From an uncultured Bacteroidia bacterium (GTDB taxonomy: Bacteria; Bacteroidota; Bacteroidia; Bacteroidales; UBA932), in the NCBI GenBank assembly GCA_902773305.1, contig CACYEB010000168.1:1-8483 (forward strand): a stretch of 8,483 nucleotides of DNA, given 5' to 3'. Under the pieces are notes generated by a model. The model was given only the letters and a program-made list of their open reading frames with translations, was not told where the DNA came from and did not search any database. Both the position numbers and the translations under genes were made by a program. Each line of letters starts with the position of its first letter. Within the stretch, counting starts at the first letter, position 1. Below are positions 1 through 6,169 of the stretch, piece by piece.

Positions 1-617
1 CCCTTCAAAGCAGCAGCTTTGTCCAAGGGAATCAGCGGGACAATGAGCCATACCGTGACGGCGAGACCGATGAGCGCAGGAATGATGTTTGCCATCATCA
101 CGCTCTGCAGTTGGGCGCCAAAGTTCTCGGCAGATGCGATGGTGTTGGGGTTGGGGGAGATTATATTGCCGCACTTGCCACCACCGATCATCGCGACCAT
201 CAACTTCGGCAGGGGAGCTCCGGCACGGTTTCCTATCATCAGGGCTATCGGGGCAATGGTTATCACCGCCACGTCTATGAAGACGCCTGTGGCGCAAAGA
301 AGCATTGCAGAGAGCGCCAGGGCAAGATAAATCCGCCGGGGGCCGAGTCTCTTCAGAATAGTGACGGCAATGGCCTCCGCGGCTCCTGTGACCACCAGTG
401 CACCAGTAAGGACCCCGGCAGCCAGAATCCTGACTATGGCGGGGGTTATGTCCTTGACACCCGCAACCATATAGGAAACAGTCCCCTGCATTCCCCAGCC
501 GGCAAGCAATCCACCTGCGAGCGCTCCCAGGAAGAGGGCGAACACGGGCGGAACCTTGCGGACGATCAGGACAATGGCCAGGGCCAGTCCCACCAGGGCT
601 GCCAGTGCGCTGTTCAT
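1..617 (-). CDS. GntP-family organic acid (gluconate/glycerate-type) permease, N-terminal part, cut by window edge
   Basis: Reading the minus strand from the ATG at 617 gives 205 codons open to the window edge, so only the first half of a roughly 430-450 residue transporter is visible. The product is very hydrophobic, with several membrane segments from residue 3 onward (for example about 3-20, 25-42, 60-80, 96-130 and 172-196). The key signature is GGGKCGNIISPNPNTIA at residues 145-161, which matches the glycine-rich GGGKxGNIxSPNPNTIA block of the gluconate:H+ symporter (GntP) family. These inner-membrane proteins import sugar acids or hydroxy-acids such as gluconate, fructuronate and glycerate with protons; the substrate cannot be read here. 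The start lies 3 bases after the stop of the acyl-CoA synthetase, so the two are probably co-transcribed and perhaps translationally coupled. There is no clear Shine-Dalgarno sequence. The family call is firm; the substrate is unknown. Confidence 0.9.
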   Translation of the reverse strand, partial: MNSALAALVGLALAIVLIVRKVPPVFALFLGALAGGLLAGWGMQGTVSYMVAGVKDITPAIVRILAAGVLTGALVVTGAAEAIAVTILKRLGPRRIYLALALSAMLLCATGVFIDVAVITIAPIALMIGNRAGAPLPKLMVAMIGGGKCGNIISPNPNTIASAENFGAQLQSVMMANIIPALIGLAVTVWLIVPLIPLDKAAALK

Positions 618-620
618 CTG

Positions 621-2549
621 TTAGATTGAAGCCATATTCTTGGCGTTGAACAGATTGCAGCCTTCTGGGGTGTAGGCGTATTTGATGCGGTCGGCGTAAT
701 GCTCCTCTACCTTGCCGCGAACCATCTTCATTGTGGAGTTCATCATCTTGTTGGCAATGGTAAACGGCTCATCACAGATGACAATGGCCTTGGGCAGCCA
801 CCTTTCTGGGAACATACCCTCGTGCTGGTGTCCCTTGCGGTAGGAATCGACTTCGTCTTGTATCTTCTGCAGCATCGCCTTCTTGCCCTCTTCAGAGACG
901 GGATCGAGGCCCTTGCCCTTTACATACTCGGCAAGGGCATCCTTTGCGGGGACAATCATCACGATGGTATATGGAGACTGGTTGTTATGCAACACTGCAG
1001 ATTCCACAAACCTCGAAACCTCTGGCAGGCTGTCCTCAAACCCTTCGGGAGAATACTTCTCGCCGTCGGAAGAGATAAGCAGCGACTTGAAACGGCCCAC
1101 TACATATAGGAATTCGTGGTCTTTGGGGCAGATATAACCCATATCTCCGGTGTAGAGCCAGCCGTCTATGACGGTCTTGGCCGTGGCCTCCGGATTCTTC
1201 CAATAGCCGGCCATAACGTTTTCGCCGCGGATTACAATCTCTCCCTTCTGGCCGATGGGAACCTCGTTGCCCTGTTCGTCACAAATCTTGCAGTCCATAG
1301 GCTTCACCAGACGGCCCGATGAGCCGAACATAGCGTGGCCGGTGGAATTGGCGCAGATGATGGGGGTAGCCTCCGTGAGGCCGTACCCCTGGAACATAGG
1401 CATACCGACAGCGCAGAAGAAACGCTGGAGTTCTATGTCAAGCAGTGCACCGCCACCTACGAAAAACTGCATACGGCCACCGAACCCGTCGCGAACCTTT
1501 TTGAAAATGAGCTTGTCGAATATCCACATCAGGGGCTTGCGCCATAAGTTCAGCAATCCTCCGCGGTTGTAATACTCCTTGTTGTAGGCAATGGCGTTTT
1601 TGACGGCAAAGTTGAAGAGCTTCTGGACAGTGGGGCCCTGAGCCTTGATATTGCTCTCAATGTTTTTCTTGAAATTACGTGCAAGGGCCGGCACCGATAG
1701 CATCACGTGGGGGCGGGTCTCCCTGATGGCCGTGGGCACGTTCTTGAGAGTGGCAAGGGCATTCTTGCCTATAGGCACAAATGCGATGTTTCCGCCGTAA
1801 TACATCATAGTGTACATTCCGGCAACGTGGGCGAAGCAGTGGTCCAGAGGGAGTATAATGAGCATCGTGGCCCCTTCGTGAATCGATATCACGCTGTTGC
1901 CCTGAGCCACATTGGCAGTGTAGTTGCGATGGGTCAGCAAGATGCCCTTGGGGTCGGCAGTAGTGCCTGATGTATAGCTGATGTTTGCATAGTCGTCTGG
2001 GCCGACGCTGTGCCAGCGTTTCTCAAACTCGTCGCGGCTTGAAGCAAGGAAACTGTCGCCCATTGCCTGGACCTCTGACATCCTTACCTCTTTCTCTTCA
2101 AGCGACTCAAGGTCAAAGGCTGTGTCATCAAACACGATAACCTTCTCTACATTGGGGCAGGAGGGGAGCGCCTGACGTATCTTGGGCAGGTGGTTGGCAG
2201 ATACCAGCACCCACTTGGAATCAGAGTGGTTGATGCGGAAAACCAGGTCGGACACCTCTCCGAGATTAACCGACAGGGGGACATCGGTAGCTCCTGCATA
2301 CATAGCGCCCAGCTCGGCAAGTATCCACATAGAGCGGCTCTCGGAGAGCAGGGCAATCTTGTCGCCTTTTTCCAGGCCCAGTTTCATAAGGCCGGCACCG
2401 ATACGGTAAGCCTCCAGACGGGTCTGCTCGAACGTAATTTCTTTCCAGATGCCGCCGGTCTTCTCTTTGAGATAGGGTGCGGAGGAATATTTACGGGTAT
2501 ATCTTTCTACAAAGTCCAGGATGGTTGGTCTTGCGGGATATTCGCTCAT
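621..2549 (-). CDS. AMP-forming long-chain fatty acid--CoA ligase (FAA1/LACS type)
   Basis: This 642-residue protein is a complete member of the adenylate-forming (ANL) superfamily. It activates a fatty acid with ATP to an acyl-AMP and transfers the acyl group to CoA, probably at the inner face of the cytoplasmic membrane. The P-loop is YTSGTTADPKG at residues 192-202. The A5-type motif is GYGLTEATP near 388-396. The motif with the ribose-binding Asp is GWLYTGDMGY near 463-472. The hinge/A8 motif GRFKSLLISSDGEKYSPE spans 485-502. The C-terminal part (NKMMNSTMKMVRGKV, from 600) supplies Lys608 as the likely adenylation lysine in the style of eukaryotic LACS enzymes. About 640 residues and an insertion before A5 (roughly residues 290-360) fit long-chain rather than short-chain ligases. 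The start MSEYPARPTI is the natural N-terminus. A GntP-family permease follows after 3 bases. Chain-length preference, or use on other carboxylates such as bile acids, cannot be decided. Confidence 0.93.
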   Translation of the reverse strand: MSEYPARPTILDFVERYTRKYSSAPYLKEKTGGIWKEITFEQTRLEAYRIGAGLMKLGLEKGDKIALLSESRSMWILAELGAMYAGATDVPLSVNLGEVSDLVFRINHSDSKWVLVSANHLPKIRQALPSCPNVEKVIVFDDTAFDLESLEEKEVRMSEVQAMGDSFLASSRDEFEKRWHSVGPDDYANISYTSGTTADPKGILLTHRNYTANVAQGNSVISIHEGATMLIILPLDHCFAHVAGMYTMMYYGGNIAFVPIGKNALATLKNVPTAIRETRPHVMLSVPALARNFKKNIESNIKAQGPTVQKLFNFAVKNAIAYNKEYYNRGGLLNLWRKPLMWIFDKLIFKKVRDGFGGRMQFFVGGGALLDIELQRFFCAVGMPMFQGYGLTEATPIICANSTGHAMFGSSGRLVKPMDCKICDEQGNEVPIGQKGEIVIRGENVMAGYWKNPEATAKTVIDGWLYTGDMGYICPKDHEFLYVVGRFKSLLISSDGEKYSPEGFEDSLPEVSRFVESAVLHNNQSPYTIVMIVPAKDALAEYVKGKGLDPVSEEGKKAMLQKIQDEVDSYRKGHQHEGMFPERWLPKAIVICDEPFTIANKMMNSTMKMVRGKVEEHYADRIKYAYTPEGCNLFNAKNMASI

Positions 2550-2576
2550 AGCTATTAATTAAGTGAGTACATATAA

Positions 2577-2612
2577 TTATTCCCCTAAATTAAAAACAAT
2601 TCAGGGGAATAA
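2577..2612 (-). terminator. Stem-loop after codB, likely transcription terminator
   Basis: The plus strand reads TTATTCCCCT at 2577-2586 and AGGGGAATAA at 2603-2612, a perfect 10-bp inverted repeat. Inside it AATT (2588-2591) pairs with AATT (2598-2601). The intervening position is A/C on the plus strand but a G-U pair in minus-strand RNA, so the RNA stem of 15 pairs with loop GUUUUU is continuous only in a minus-strand transcript. It starts 31 bases after the codB stop. The sequence after the stem is UUAUAU, a poor U-run, so termination may be partial. It lies in the 93-base gap between codB and the acyl-CoA synthetase. Confidence 0.55.
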
Positions 2613-2616
2613 CAAA
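2585..2616 (-). promoter_or_regulatory. Candidate Bacteroidota promoter for the acyl-CoA synthetase, inside the hairpin
   Basis: On the minus strand a TTTG (2616-2613) is followed after 20 bases by TAATTTAG (2592-2585). That is one mismatch from the TAnnTTTG -7 element with acceptable -33 spacing. The start point would fall around 2578-2580 and leave a leader of about 30 bases before the ATG at 2549. The match is imperfect and the site is embedded in the codB terminator hairpin, so this is tentative. Confidence 0.3.
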
Positions 2617-2642
2617 AGTCTTGTGTAAAATGTCTCAAAGGA

Positions 2643-3893
2643 CTATTTCCGGGAGCGGAAAGCCTCTCCGGCCAAGAAGCAGACGGCGGCTACGGCCATA
2701 CCGTTGATGGCCGGGAAACCCCACTTGAGAAGATTGGCTACCACGGCTCCCAGCACCACGCCCAGAATTGCACACCAGTTGACGGTCTTAATGGGCTGGG
2801 TACCGTCGAGATACTGCTTGCGATGCAAAAAATAGCTGAGGATGAGGATAATGCCCACTGGCGGCAGGGTGCAGTTGAGCACATTGAGCCAGCCGCAGAA
2901 GTTCCAGTAAAGCCATACGGCAGCAACTGTGCCGATAATGCCTGAGATGAGCACCATAGCCTTCTTGCTCTTGCCAAAAATGTTGGAGAGGCCAAGGCCG
3001 CCGGTATAGAGGGCATTGTCATTGGTGGTCCATATATTGAGGCCCAGAACCAGCACCGCGATGTAGAAGAGGTTCAGGTTGAGCATCACGTCAAAGATGT
3101 CGTTGCCGCCCACATAAATGCTGGATACGGCACCGAACAGGAACATCAGGCTGTTGCCTATGAAGAAGGCGACCACTGTGGTCCAAAGGCCTACCTTTGC
3201 ATTCTTTGCAAAACGGGTGAAGTTGGGCGTGGCGGTACCGCCGGAGACAAAACTGCCCACCACAAGGCCGGCGCCGGCAACAATTCCCAGGTTCTTGGCG
3301 CCCTCGGAAAACTGCTCGATGAGTCCCTTGTCACCCTGACGCACCGCCATAACCATTGCAACGGTGCCCAGGATGGCAACCAGGGGTACTGCGATATAGC
3401 TGATCACGGTAAGGCTCTTGATGCCGAAATAGGCACTGGCGGTCATCAGGATGCCGGCTATGCCCACAAGCAGATAGCCCTGCCAGGGCATATGGTCGGG
3501 AGTTACCTCAAGTCCCATAAGCTGCTTTGCGACGGGAATGGCAAACATTGCCAGACCAACGCCGAACCAGCCGATCTGGGTAAAACTGATCATCGCGCTG
3601 GGAAGCCAGCTGCCCTTGCTGCCAAAACTGCGCTGTGCAAGCATATCAAGCGACATTCCGCTCTCGGCACCGATAAAGCCAAGGGCTCCGGTATATGCAG
3701 CCAGAATAAGGCCTCCTATGAGCAATGCCCAGATGAATCCCCACCAGTCAAGACCGGCAGCCAGTTGCTGGCCGACCCACATACTTGCAGAGAAGAAGGT
3801 GAAACCGAGCATTATCATAAACATACTCAGGTTCGCTTTCCGTCCGGCAGAAGGAACTACCTTGCCGGTGTAATCTACGTCATTTGTCTTCAT
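2643..3893 (-). CDS. codB: Cytosine permease-like NCS1 family transporter (CodB type)
   Basis: This 416-residue membrane protein is very close in length and sequence to E. coli CodB (about 419 residues), an inner-membrane nucleobase symporter. Shared blocks include LGFTFFSASMWVG near 29-41, GSKGSWLPS near 91-99 and QIGWFGVGLAMFAIPV at 106-121. Further ones are VVGSFVSGGTATPNFTRFAKNAK near 211-233, FFIGNSLMFLFGA near 243-255, VLGLNIWTTNDNALY at 282-296 and LPPVGIIL near 343-350. The pattern fits the 12-helix NCS1 fold. The gene overlaps the upstream PRTase by 14 bases: its ATG lies inside the last codons of that gene in another frame. The two are therefore almost certainly co-transcribed and translationally coupled. 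Substrate is inferred from CodB similarity; no codA cytosine deaminase is in the window, so a different base is possible. A hairpin follows the stop. Confidence 0.92.
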   Translation of the reverse strand: MKTNDVDYTGKVVPSAGRKANLSMFMIMLGFTFFSASMWVGQQLAAGLDWWGFIWALLIGGLILAAYTGALGFIGAESGMSLDMLAQRSFGSKGSWLPSAMISFTQIGWFGVGLAMFAIPVAKQLMGLEVTPDHMPWQGYLLVGIAGILMTASAYFGIKSLTVISYIAVPLVAILGTVAMVMAVRQGDKGLIEQFSEGAKNLGIVAGAGLVVGSFVSGGTATPNFTRFAKNAKVGLWTTVVAFFIGNSLMFLFGAVSSIYVGGNDIFDVMLNLNLFYIAVLVLGLNIWTTNDNALYTGGLGLSNIFGKSKKAMVLISGIIGTVAAVWLYWNFCGWLNVLNCTLPPVGIILILSYFLHRKQYLDGTQPIKTVNWCAILGVVLGAVVANLLKWGFPAINGMAVAAVCFLAGEAFRSRK

Positions 3894-4962
3894 AATGTAT
3901 TTTAAGTTGATTGATGTCAGCCAGGCGGTGCTCTGCCACGGTCCTTAACGCGGGCAGCCGCTCAAACATATTGTGTTCAAGATACCACAGGGCGTGCAAG
4001 TCGCCCAAGCCCGCCAGGGCTGTCGCCTGCAGCCATTCTTCATATTCCAAAGGGGCATCATAGCCCAGCTTCTCAGATATCAGGGCATTCCTGTCAATAA
4101 TATCGGCACGCTCCAGGATGCCGTACCAATATTCCAGAACCTCCTCTATGTGCAAGGGTATCTCGTAGCGGCGCGCTCCGCCGTCGTATATTATGCACTT
4201 CTCCAGAAGGGCGTCGGGATGTTCGCAGATGAACGTGCGGAACTCCGGGGCCACGATCCCTCCTTTCCAGCCGAAATCGATGTCGGGAGTGTTGATGCCA
4301 CTCGCACCCTTGTCGGTGTATACGGTAAAAACCCCTTCGTAAAAGCAACAGTCGAATCCCTCGAATCCCGGGAAACTCTCCCGGATGGAGAGGGTCAGCC
4401 CTTCAAGAAGGTCCACGGCTCTGCTGCCGCCTATTGTAAAGAGGATAATCTTGCGGATGCTGCCGCCAAAGGTCTTGAATTCCATCACCAGATGCTCCAG
4501 ACAGCGGCGCAGGGTGTCGCCAGTGGCCAGAATGTCGCCTATCGCAATTATTCTGTCTGCAGAAGGGGTTATTTTCTGATAGCGCACATCCAGTCCAAGG
4601 ATTTCATGATTCTGGATTATTCTCTCGCACGAGACGAAATGCATATACCTGACGGGGATGCCGCTGCGGTGCGCCGCCTCTTCAAGCGGATAATTGAGTC
4701 CGCCGCGAAGAATGGTGAATATATCCATCCCGCCATCCGCCTCTTCGCCCAGCAGGGCGGGCAGTGTATCGGCCGTGGCCTGCAACAGCGCAGTGTAGCA
4801 ATCGTAGCCGACAACCTCCGGGAATGCCAGCAAGGGTCTTGCATCAGGATGGTCGATAATGAAATAACGGTTGACAAAAGTGGACCCAGAAAGCTTGTAG
4901 ATGACAGTCTGGCCGCGCAGGAACTCTTTGCGCACAGCACAACCGTTTAGAGGAGCAGACAT
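3880..4962 (-). CDS. Type I phosphoribosyltransferase-like protein with uncharacterised C-terminal region, coupled to codB
   Basis: I do not recognise a named family for this 360-residue protein, but its core is a type I PRTase. The PRPP-binding signature is IIAIGDILATGDTL at residues 138-151. An upstream FTILRGGLNYPLEEAA near 82-97 resembles the loop of uracil- and hypoxanthine-type PRTases. Such enzymes join a nucleobase to PRPP and release pyrophosphate. The first acidic residue of the usual DD/ED pair is Gly here (GD), which is unusual; UPRT has DP. Residues from about 210 to 360 form an extra region with no motif I can name (DGGARRYEIPL near 260-270, WLQATALAGLGDLHALWYLEH near 310-330). 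This makes it much longer than a simple 180-220 residue salvage PRTase. The ATG at 4962 is the only Met before residue 79, so this start is likely. The overlap with codB suggests it acts on the base that CodB imports. Substrate and activity are inference. Confidence 0.85.
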   Translation of the reverse strand: MSAPLNGCAVRKEFLRGQTVIYKLSGSTFVNRYFIIDHPDARPLLAFPEVVGYDCYTALLQATADTLPALLGEEADGGMDIFTILRGGLNYPLEEAAHRSGIPVRYMHFVSCERIIQNHEILGLDVRYQKITPSADRIIAIGDILATGDTLRRCLEHLVMEFKTFGGSIRKIILFTIGGSRAVDLLEGLTLSIRESFPGFEGFDCCFYEGVFTVYTDKGASGINTPDIDFGWKGGIVAPEFRTFICEHPDALLEKCIIYDGGARRYEIPLHIEEVLEYWYGILERADIIDRNALISEKLGYDAPLEYEEWLQATALAGLGDLHALWYLEHNMFERLPALRTVAEHRLADINQLKIHYEDK

Positions 4963-4991
4963 AAAAAATCCCGATTAGAAATAACCGGGAT
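4963..4991 (-). promoter_or_regulatory. Hairpin plus U-run ending at the PRTase start codon (terminator/attenuator or 5' mRNA stem-loop)
   Basis: In minus-strand RNA the arms AUCCCGGUUA (4991-4982) and UAAUCGGGAU (4977-4968) form a 10-bp stem with one G-U pair and loop UUUC. A run of six U follows (4968-4963, the first shared with the stem), and then directly the AUG at 4962. On the plus strand the G-U position would be an A/C mismatch. This has the shape of an intrinsic terminator and would also end transcripts of the small upstream gene, whose stop is 38 bases before it. Because the predicted PRTase start site is at the edge of the stem, it may instead be a 5' protective or regulatory stem-loop, or a DNA operator. 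Confidence 0.7.
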
Positions 4992-4992
4992 A

Positions 4993-5023
4993 CAAATCTA
5001 TCGATTTTTTGTTAAGATGCAAA
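4993..5023 (-). promoter_or_regulatory. Bacteroidota-type promoter for the PRTase-codB unit
   Basis: The minus strand carries TTTG (5023-5020), a 19-base spacer and TAGATTTG (5000-4993). This is an exact match to the -33 TTTG / -7 TAnnTTTG pattern with the preferred spacing. Transcription would start about 4-7 bases downstream, near 4986-4990, within the first bases of the hairpin. That gives a leader of roughly 25-30 bases. The -33 element begins right after the stop of the small upstream gene. Confidence 0.6.
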
Positions 5024-5028
5024 AGGAA

Positions 5029-5310
5029 TTACGCCTTGTCAAAAGTCTCTTTTACCTTTTCCTTTACCTCGGCGAATTCTTCCTTAGCCTTCTCGGACAC
5101 CTTTGCAAACTCTTCCTTGGCCTTTACGGAAGCCTTGCCGTAAAACTCCTTGGCATCGGCCATTGCATCTTTTGCGGCATCCTTGTAGTCGTCGATCGCC
5201 TGCTCTAACTTTTCGGTTGCCTTGTCGGCATAGTACTGAGCCCTCTCGCCCAGGGTCACTTTTCCGTCGCCATTGAGGTCCATCGGATTCTTTGCATTTT
5301 CTTCGCTCAT
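5029..5310 (-). CDS. Small hypothetical protein: EF-hand-like calcium loop plus charged amphipathic helices
   Basis: From the preferred start MSEENAKNPM at 5310 this is a 93-residue protein. An in-frame ATG at 5343 would add MTIVLPINNII but leave almost no leader behind the predicted promoter. Residues 11-22 (DLNGDGKVTLGE) fit the 12-residue EF-hand or dockerin-type calcium loop, with Asp1, Asn3, Asp5, Gly6 and Glu12 in place. The rest is rich in Ala, Lys and Glu with aromatic residues recurring at about 11-residue spacing (AKEEFAKVSEKAKEEFAEV near 64-82). This predicts long amphipathic helices or coiled coil, reminiscent of LEA-like or YtxH-like stress or membrane-surface proteins. There is no signal peptide or membrane segment. 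It seems to be a monocistronic unit ended by the hairpin at 4968-4991. Function is unknown. Confidence 0.75.
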   Translation of the reverse strand: MSEENAKNPMDLNGDGKVTLGERAQYYADKATEKLEQAIDDYKDAAKDAMADAKEFYGKASVKAKEEFAKVSEKAKEEFAEVKEKVKETFDKA

Positions 5311-5354
5311 AATGATATTGTTTATTGGTAATACGATTGTCATTATCGATACCG

Positions 5355-5386
5355 TAAAGTTAAATAATCTTTAGTAAGTTTGCAAT
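5355..5386 (-). promoter_or_regulatory. Weak candidate promoter for the small EF-hand-like gene
   Basis: The minus strand has ATTG (5386-5383), 20 bases, then TAACTTTA (5362-5355), one mismatch from TAnnTTTG. A start near 5348 gives about a 38-base A/T-rich leader to the ATG at 5310 and favours that start over 5343. It overlaps the divergent plus-strand promoter, so the two units may compete for polymerase. Confidence 0.35.
5375..5382 (+). promoter_or_regulatory. -7 element of the SDR/5-alpha-reductase operon promoter
   Basis: TAAGTTTG is an exact TAnnTTTG match 19 bases before the ATG at 5402. No TTTG is found 19-21 bases upstream, so the -33 part is missing or degenerate, which could mean dependence on an activator. 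The leader would be only about 12-15 bases, and there is no Shine-Dalgarno sequence. Confidence 0.45.
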
Positions 5387-5401
5387 CATAACAAGCGAAT
5401 A

Positions 5402-6169
5402 ATGACAGCTCTCATCACAGGGGGAAGTTCAGGAATGGGACTGGAATATGCACGGCAACTTGCCGGACGGGGCTATGACCTTGTGCTGGTAAGCAACCGC
5501 CGTGATGAACTTGCTGCAGCCGGTGAAGAACTATGCGCAAATTACCCCGTTTCGGTCGTCACCCGCTTCCAGGACCTGGCCGTGGAAGATGCCGCCGACA
5601 GGTTGTTCGAGTGGTGTACCTCTGAATTGGGCCTGCTGCCCGACATTGTGGTCAACAACGCCGGAATGTTCTTTTTCAAAGAGCTGACAGAAGCCGACCT
5701 GGAAAAGGTCCAGGCTCTGCTAAACCTTCACGTGACCACCGTGACCCGCACCTGCCTGCTTTTCGGCAACGCAATGAAGAAACGGGGCAGCGGCAGGCTC
5801 CTGATAATGTCTTCTATGGCAGCCCGCATTCCCGCTCCCGGCATCACAGTCTACTCTGCATCCAAGGCATACCTGAAGAGTTTCGGGCGATCCCTCTCTT
5901 TCGAGATGAAACCCTACGGTGTCACCGTAACCACGGTGTGCCCCGCCGCCATAGCCACGCCCCTGTACCGGCTGAGTGAGAAAAAGATGCGACTGGGCAT
6001 ACGCACCGGCTTTATCCGCACCCCCGAATGGCTTGTCAGGCGAGCGATACGTGCGATGCTGAGGGGCCGCAGGGTAATCGCCCCTGCATTTATGAATTTT
6101 TACCTTCCGCCCCTTATAGCAATGCTTCCGGGACCAATAGAGCAAGCGTTATGGGAAAAACTGAAATGA
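5402..6169 (+). CDS. Short-chain dehydrogenase/reductase (classical SDR), possibly a hydroxysteroid dehydrogenase
   Basis: This 255-residue protein has a complete classical SDR core: the cofactor loop TGGSSGMG at residues 6-13, NNAG at 85-88, a likely tetrad Asn near 108, the serine block IMSSMAAR near 135-142, and YSASK at 151-155 giving Tyr151 and Lys155. VSNRRDE near 30-36, with basic residues after the second strand and no acidic residue there, suggests NADPH. A hydrophobic C-terminal stretch near 227-243 may touch the membrane or a lipid substrate. SDRs of this DltE/HSD17B12-like kind reduce or oxidise keto and hydroxy groups of acyl chains, sphingoid bases or steroids. As first gene of an operon with a steroid 5-alpha-reductase homologue, a 3-keto steroid or bile acid is a plausible substrate. 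A ketoacyl or ketosphinganine reductase is the main alternative. Its TGA overlaps a possible ATG of the next gene (ATGA). Confidence 0.9.
   Translation: MTALITGGSSGMGLEYARQLAGRGYDLVLVSNRRDELAAAGEELCANYPVSVVTRFQDLAVEDAADRLFEWCTSELGLLPDIVVNNAGMFFFKELTEADLEKVQALLNLHVTTVTRTCLLFGNAMKKRGSGRLLIMSSMAARIPAPGITVYSASKAYLKSFGRSLSFEMKPYGVTVTTVCPAAIATPLYRLSEKKMRLGIRTGFIRTPEWLVRRAIRAMLRGRRVIAPAFMNFYLPPLIAMLPGPIEQALWEKLK

Noticed and set aside
111..629. 172-codon plus-strand open frame opposite the GntP gene
   Set aside because: The translation is low-complexity (Gly, His, Gln, Asp rich) without motifs, while the minus strand gives a clear GntP signature.
3973..4950. 325-codon open frame on the plus strand opposite the PRTase gene
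   Set aside because: The opposite strand encodes a recognisable PRPP motif and is coupled to codB. The plus-strand translation has no family motif and no promoter, and is a base-composition shadow.
4963..5028. Metabolite riboswitch before the PRTase gene
   Set aside because: The leader is only about 30 bases after the predicted start site, too short for a known riboswitch aptamer; only a single hairpin is seen.
5311..5343. Upstream start (ATG at 5343) for the small EF-hand-like gene
   Set aside because: It would lie only a few bases from the predicted transcription start and adds a hydrophobic tail unlike the rest; 5310 is preferred, though not proven.
4999..5351. ATCGAT-containing sites flanking the small gene (4999-5005 and 5344-5351) as a shared operator
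   Set aside because: The shared core is only 7 bases, the two sites sit in different positions relative to their promoters, and AT-rich spacers make chance likely.
6028..6150. Longer N-terminus for the PCMD protein starting at 6028
   Set aside because: The extra 41 residues are read out of frame from the SDR coding region and would bury the signal peptide; starts at 6151 or 6166 fit better.
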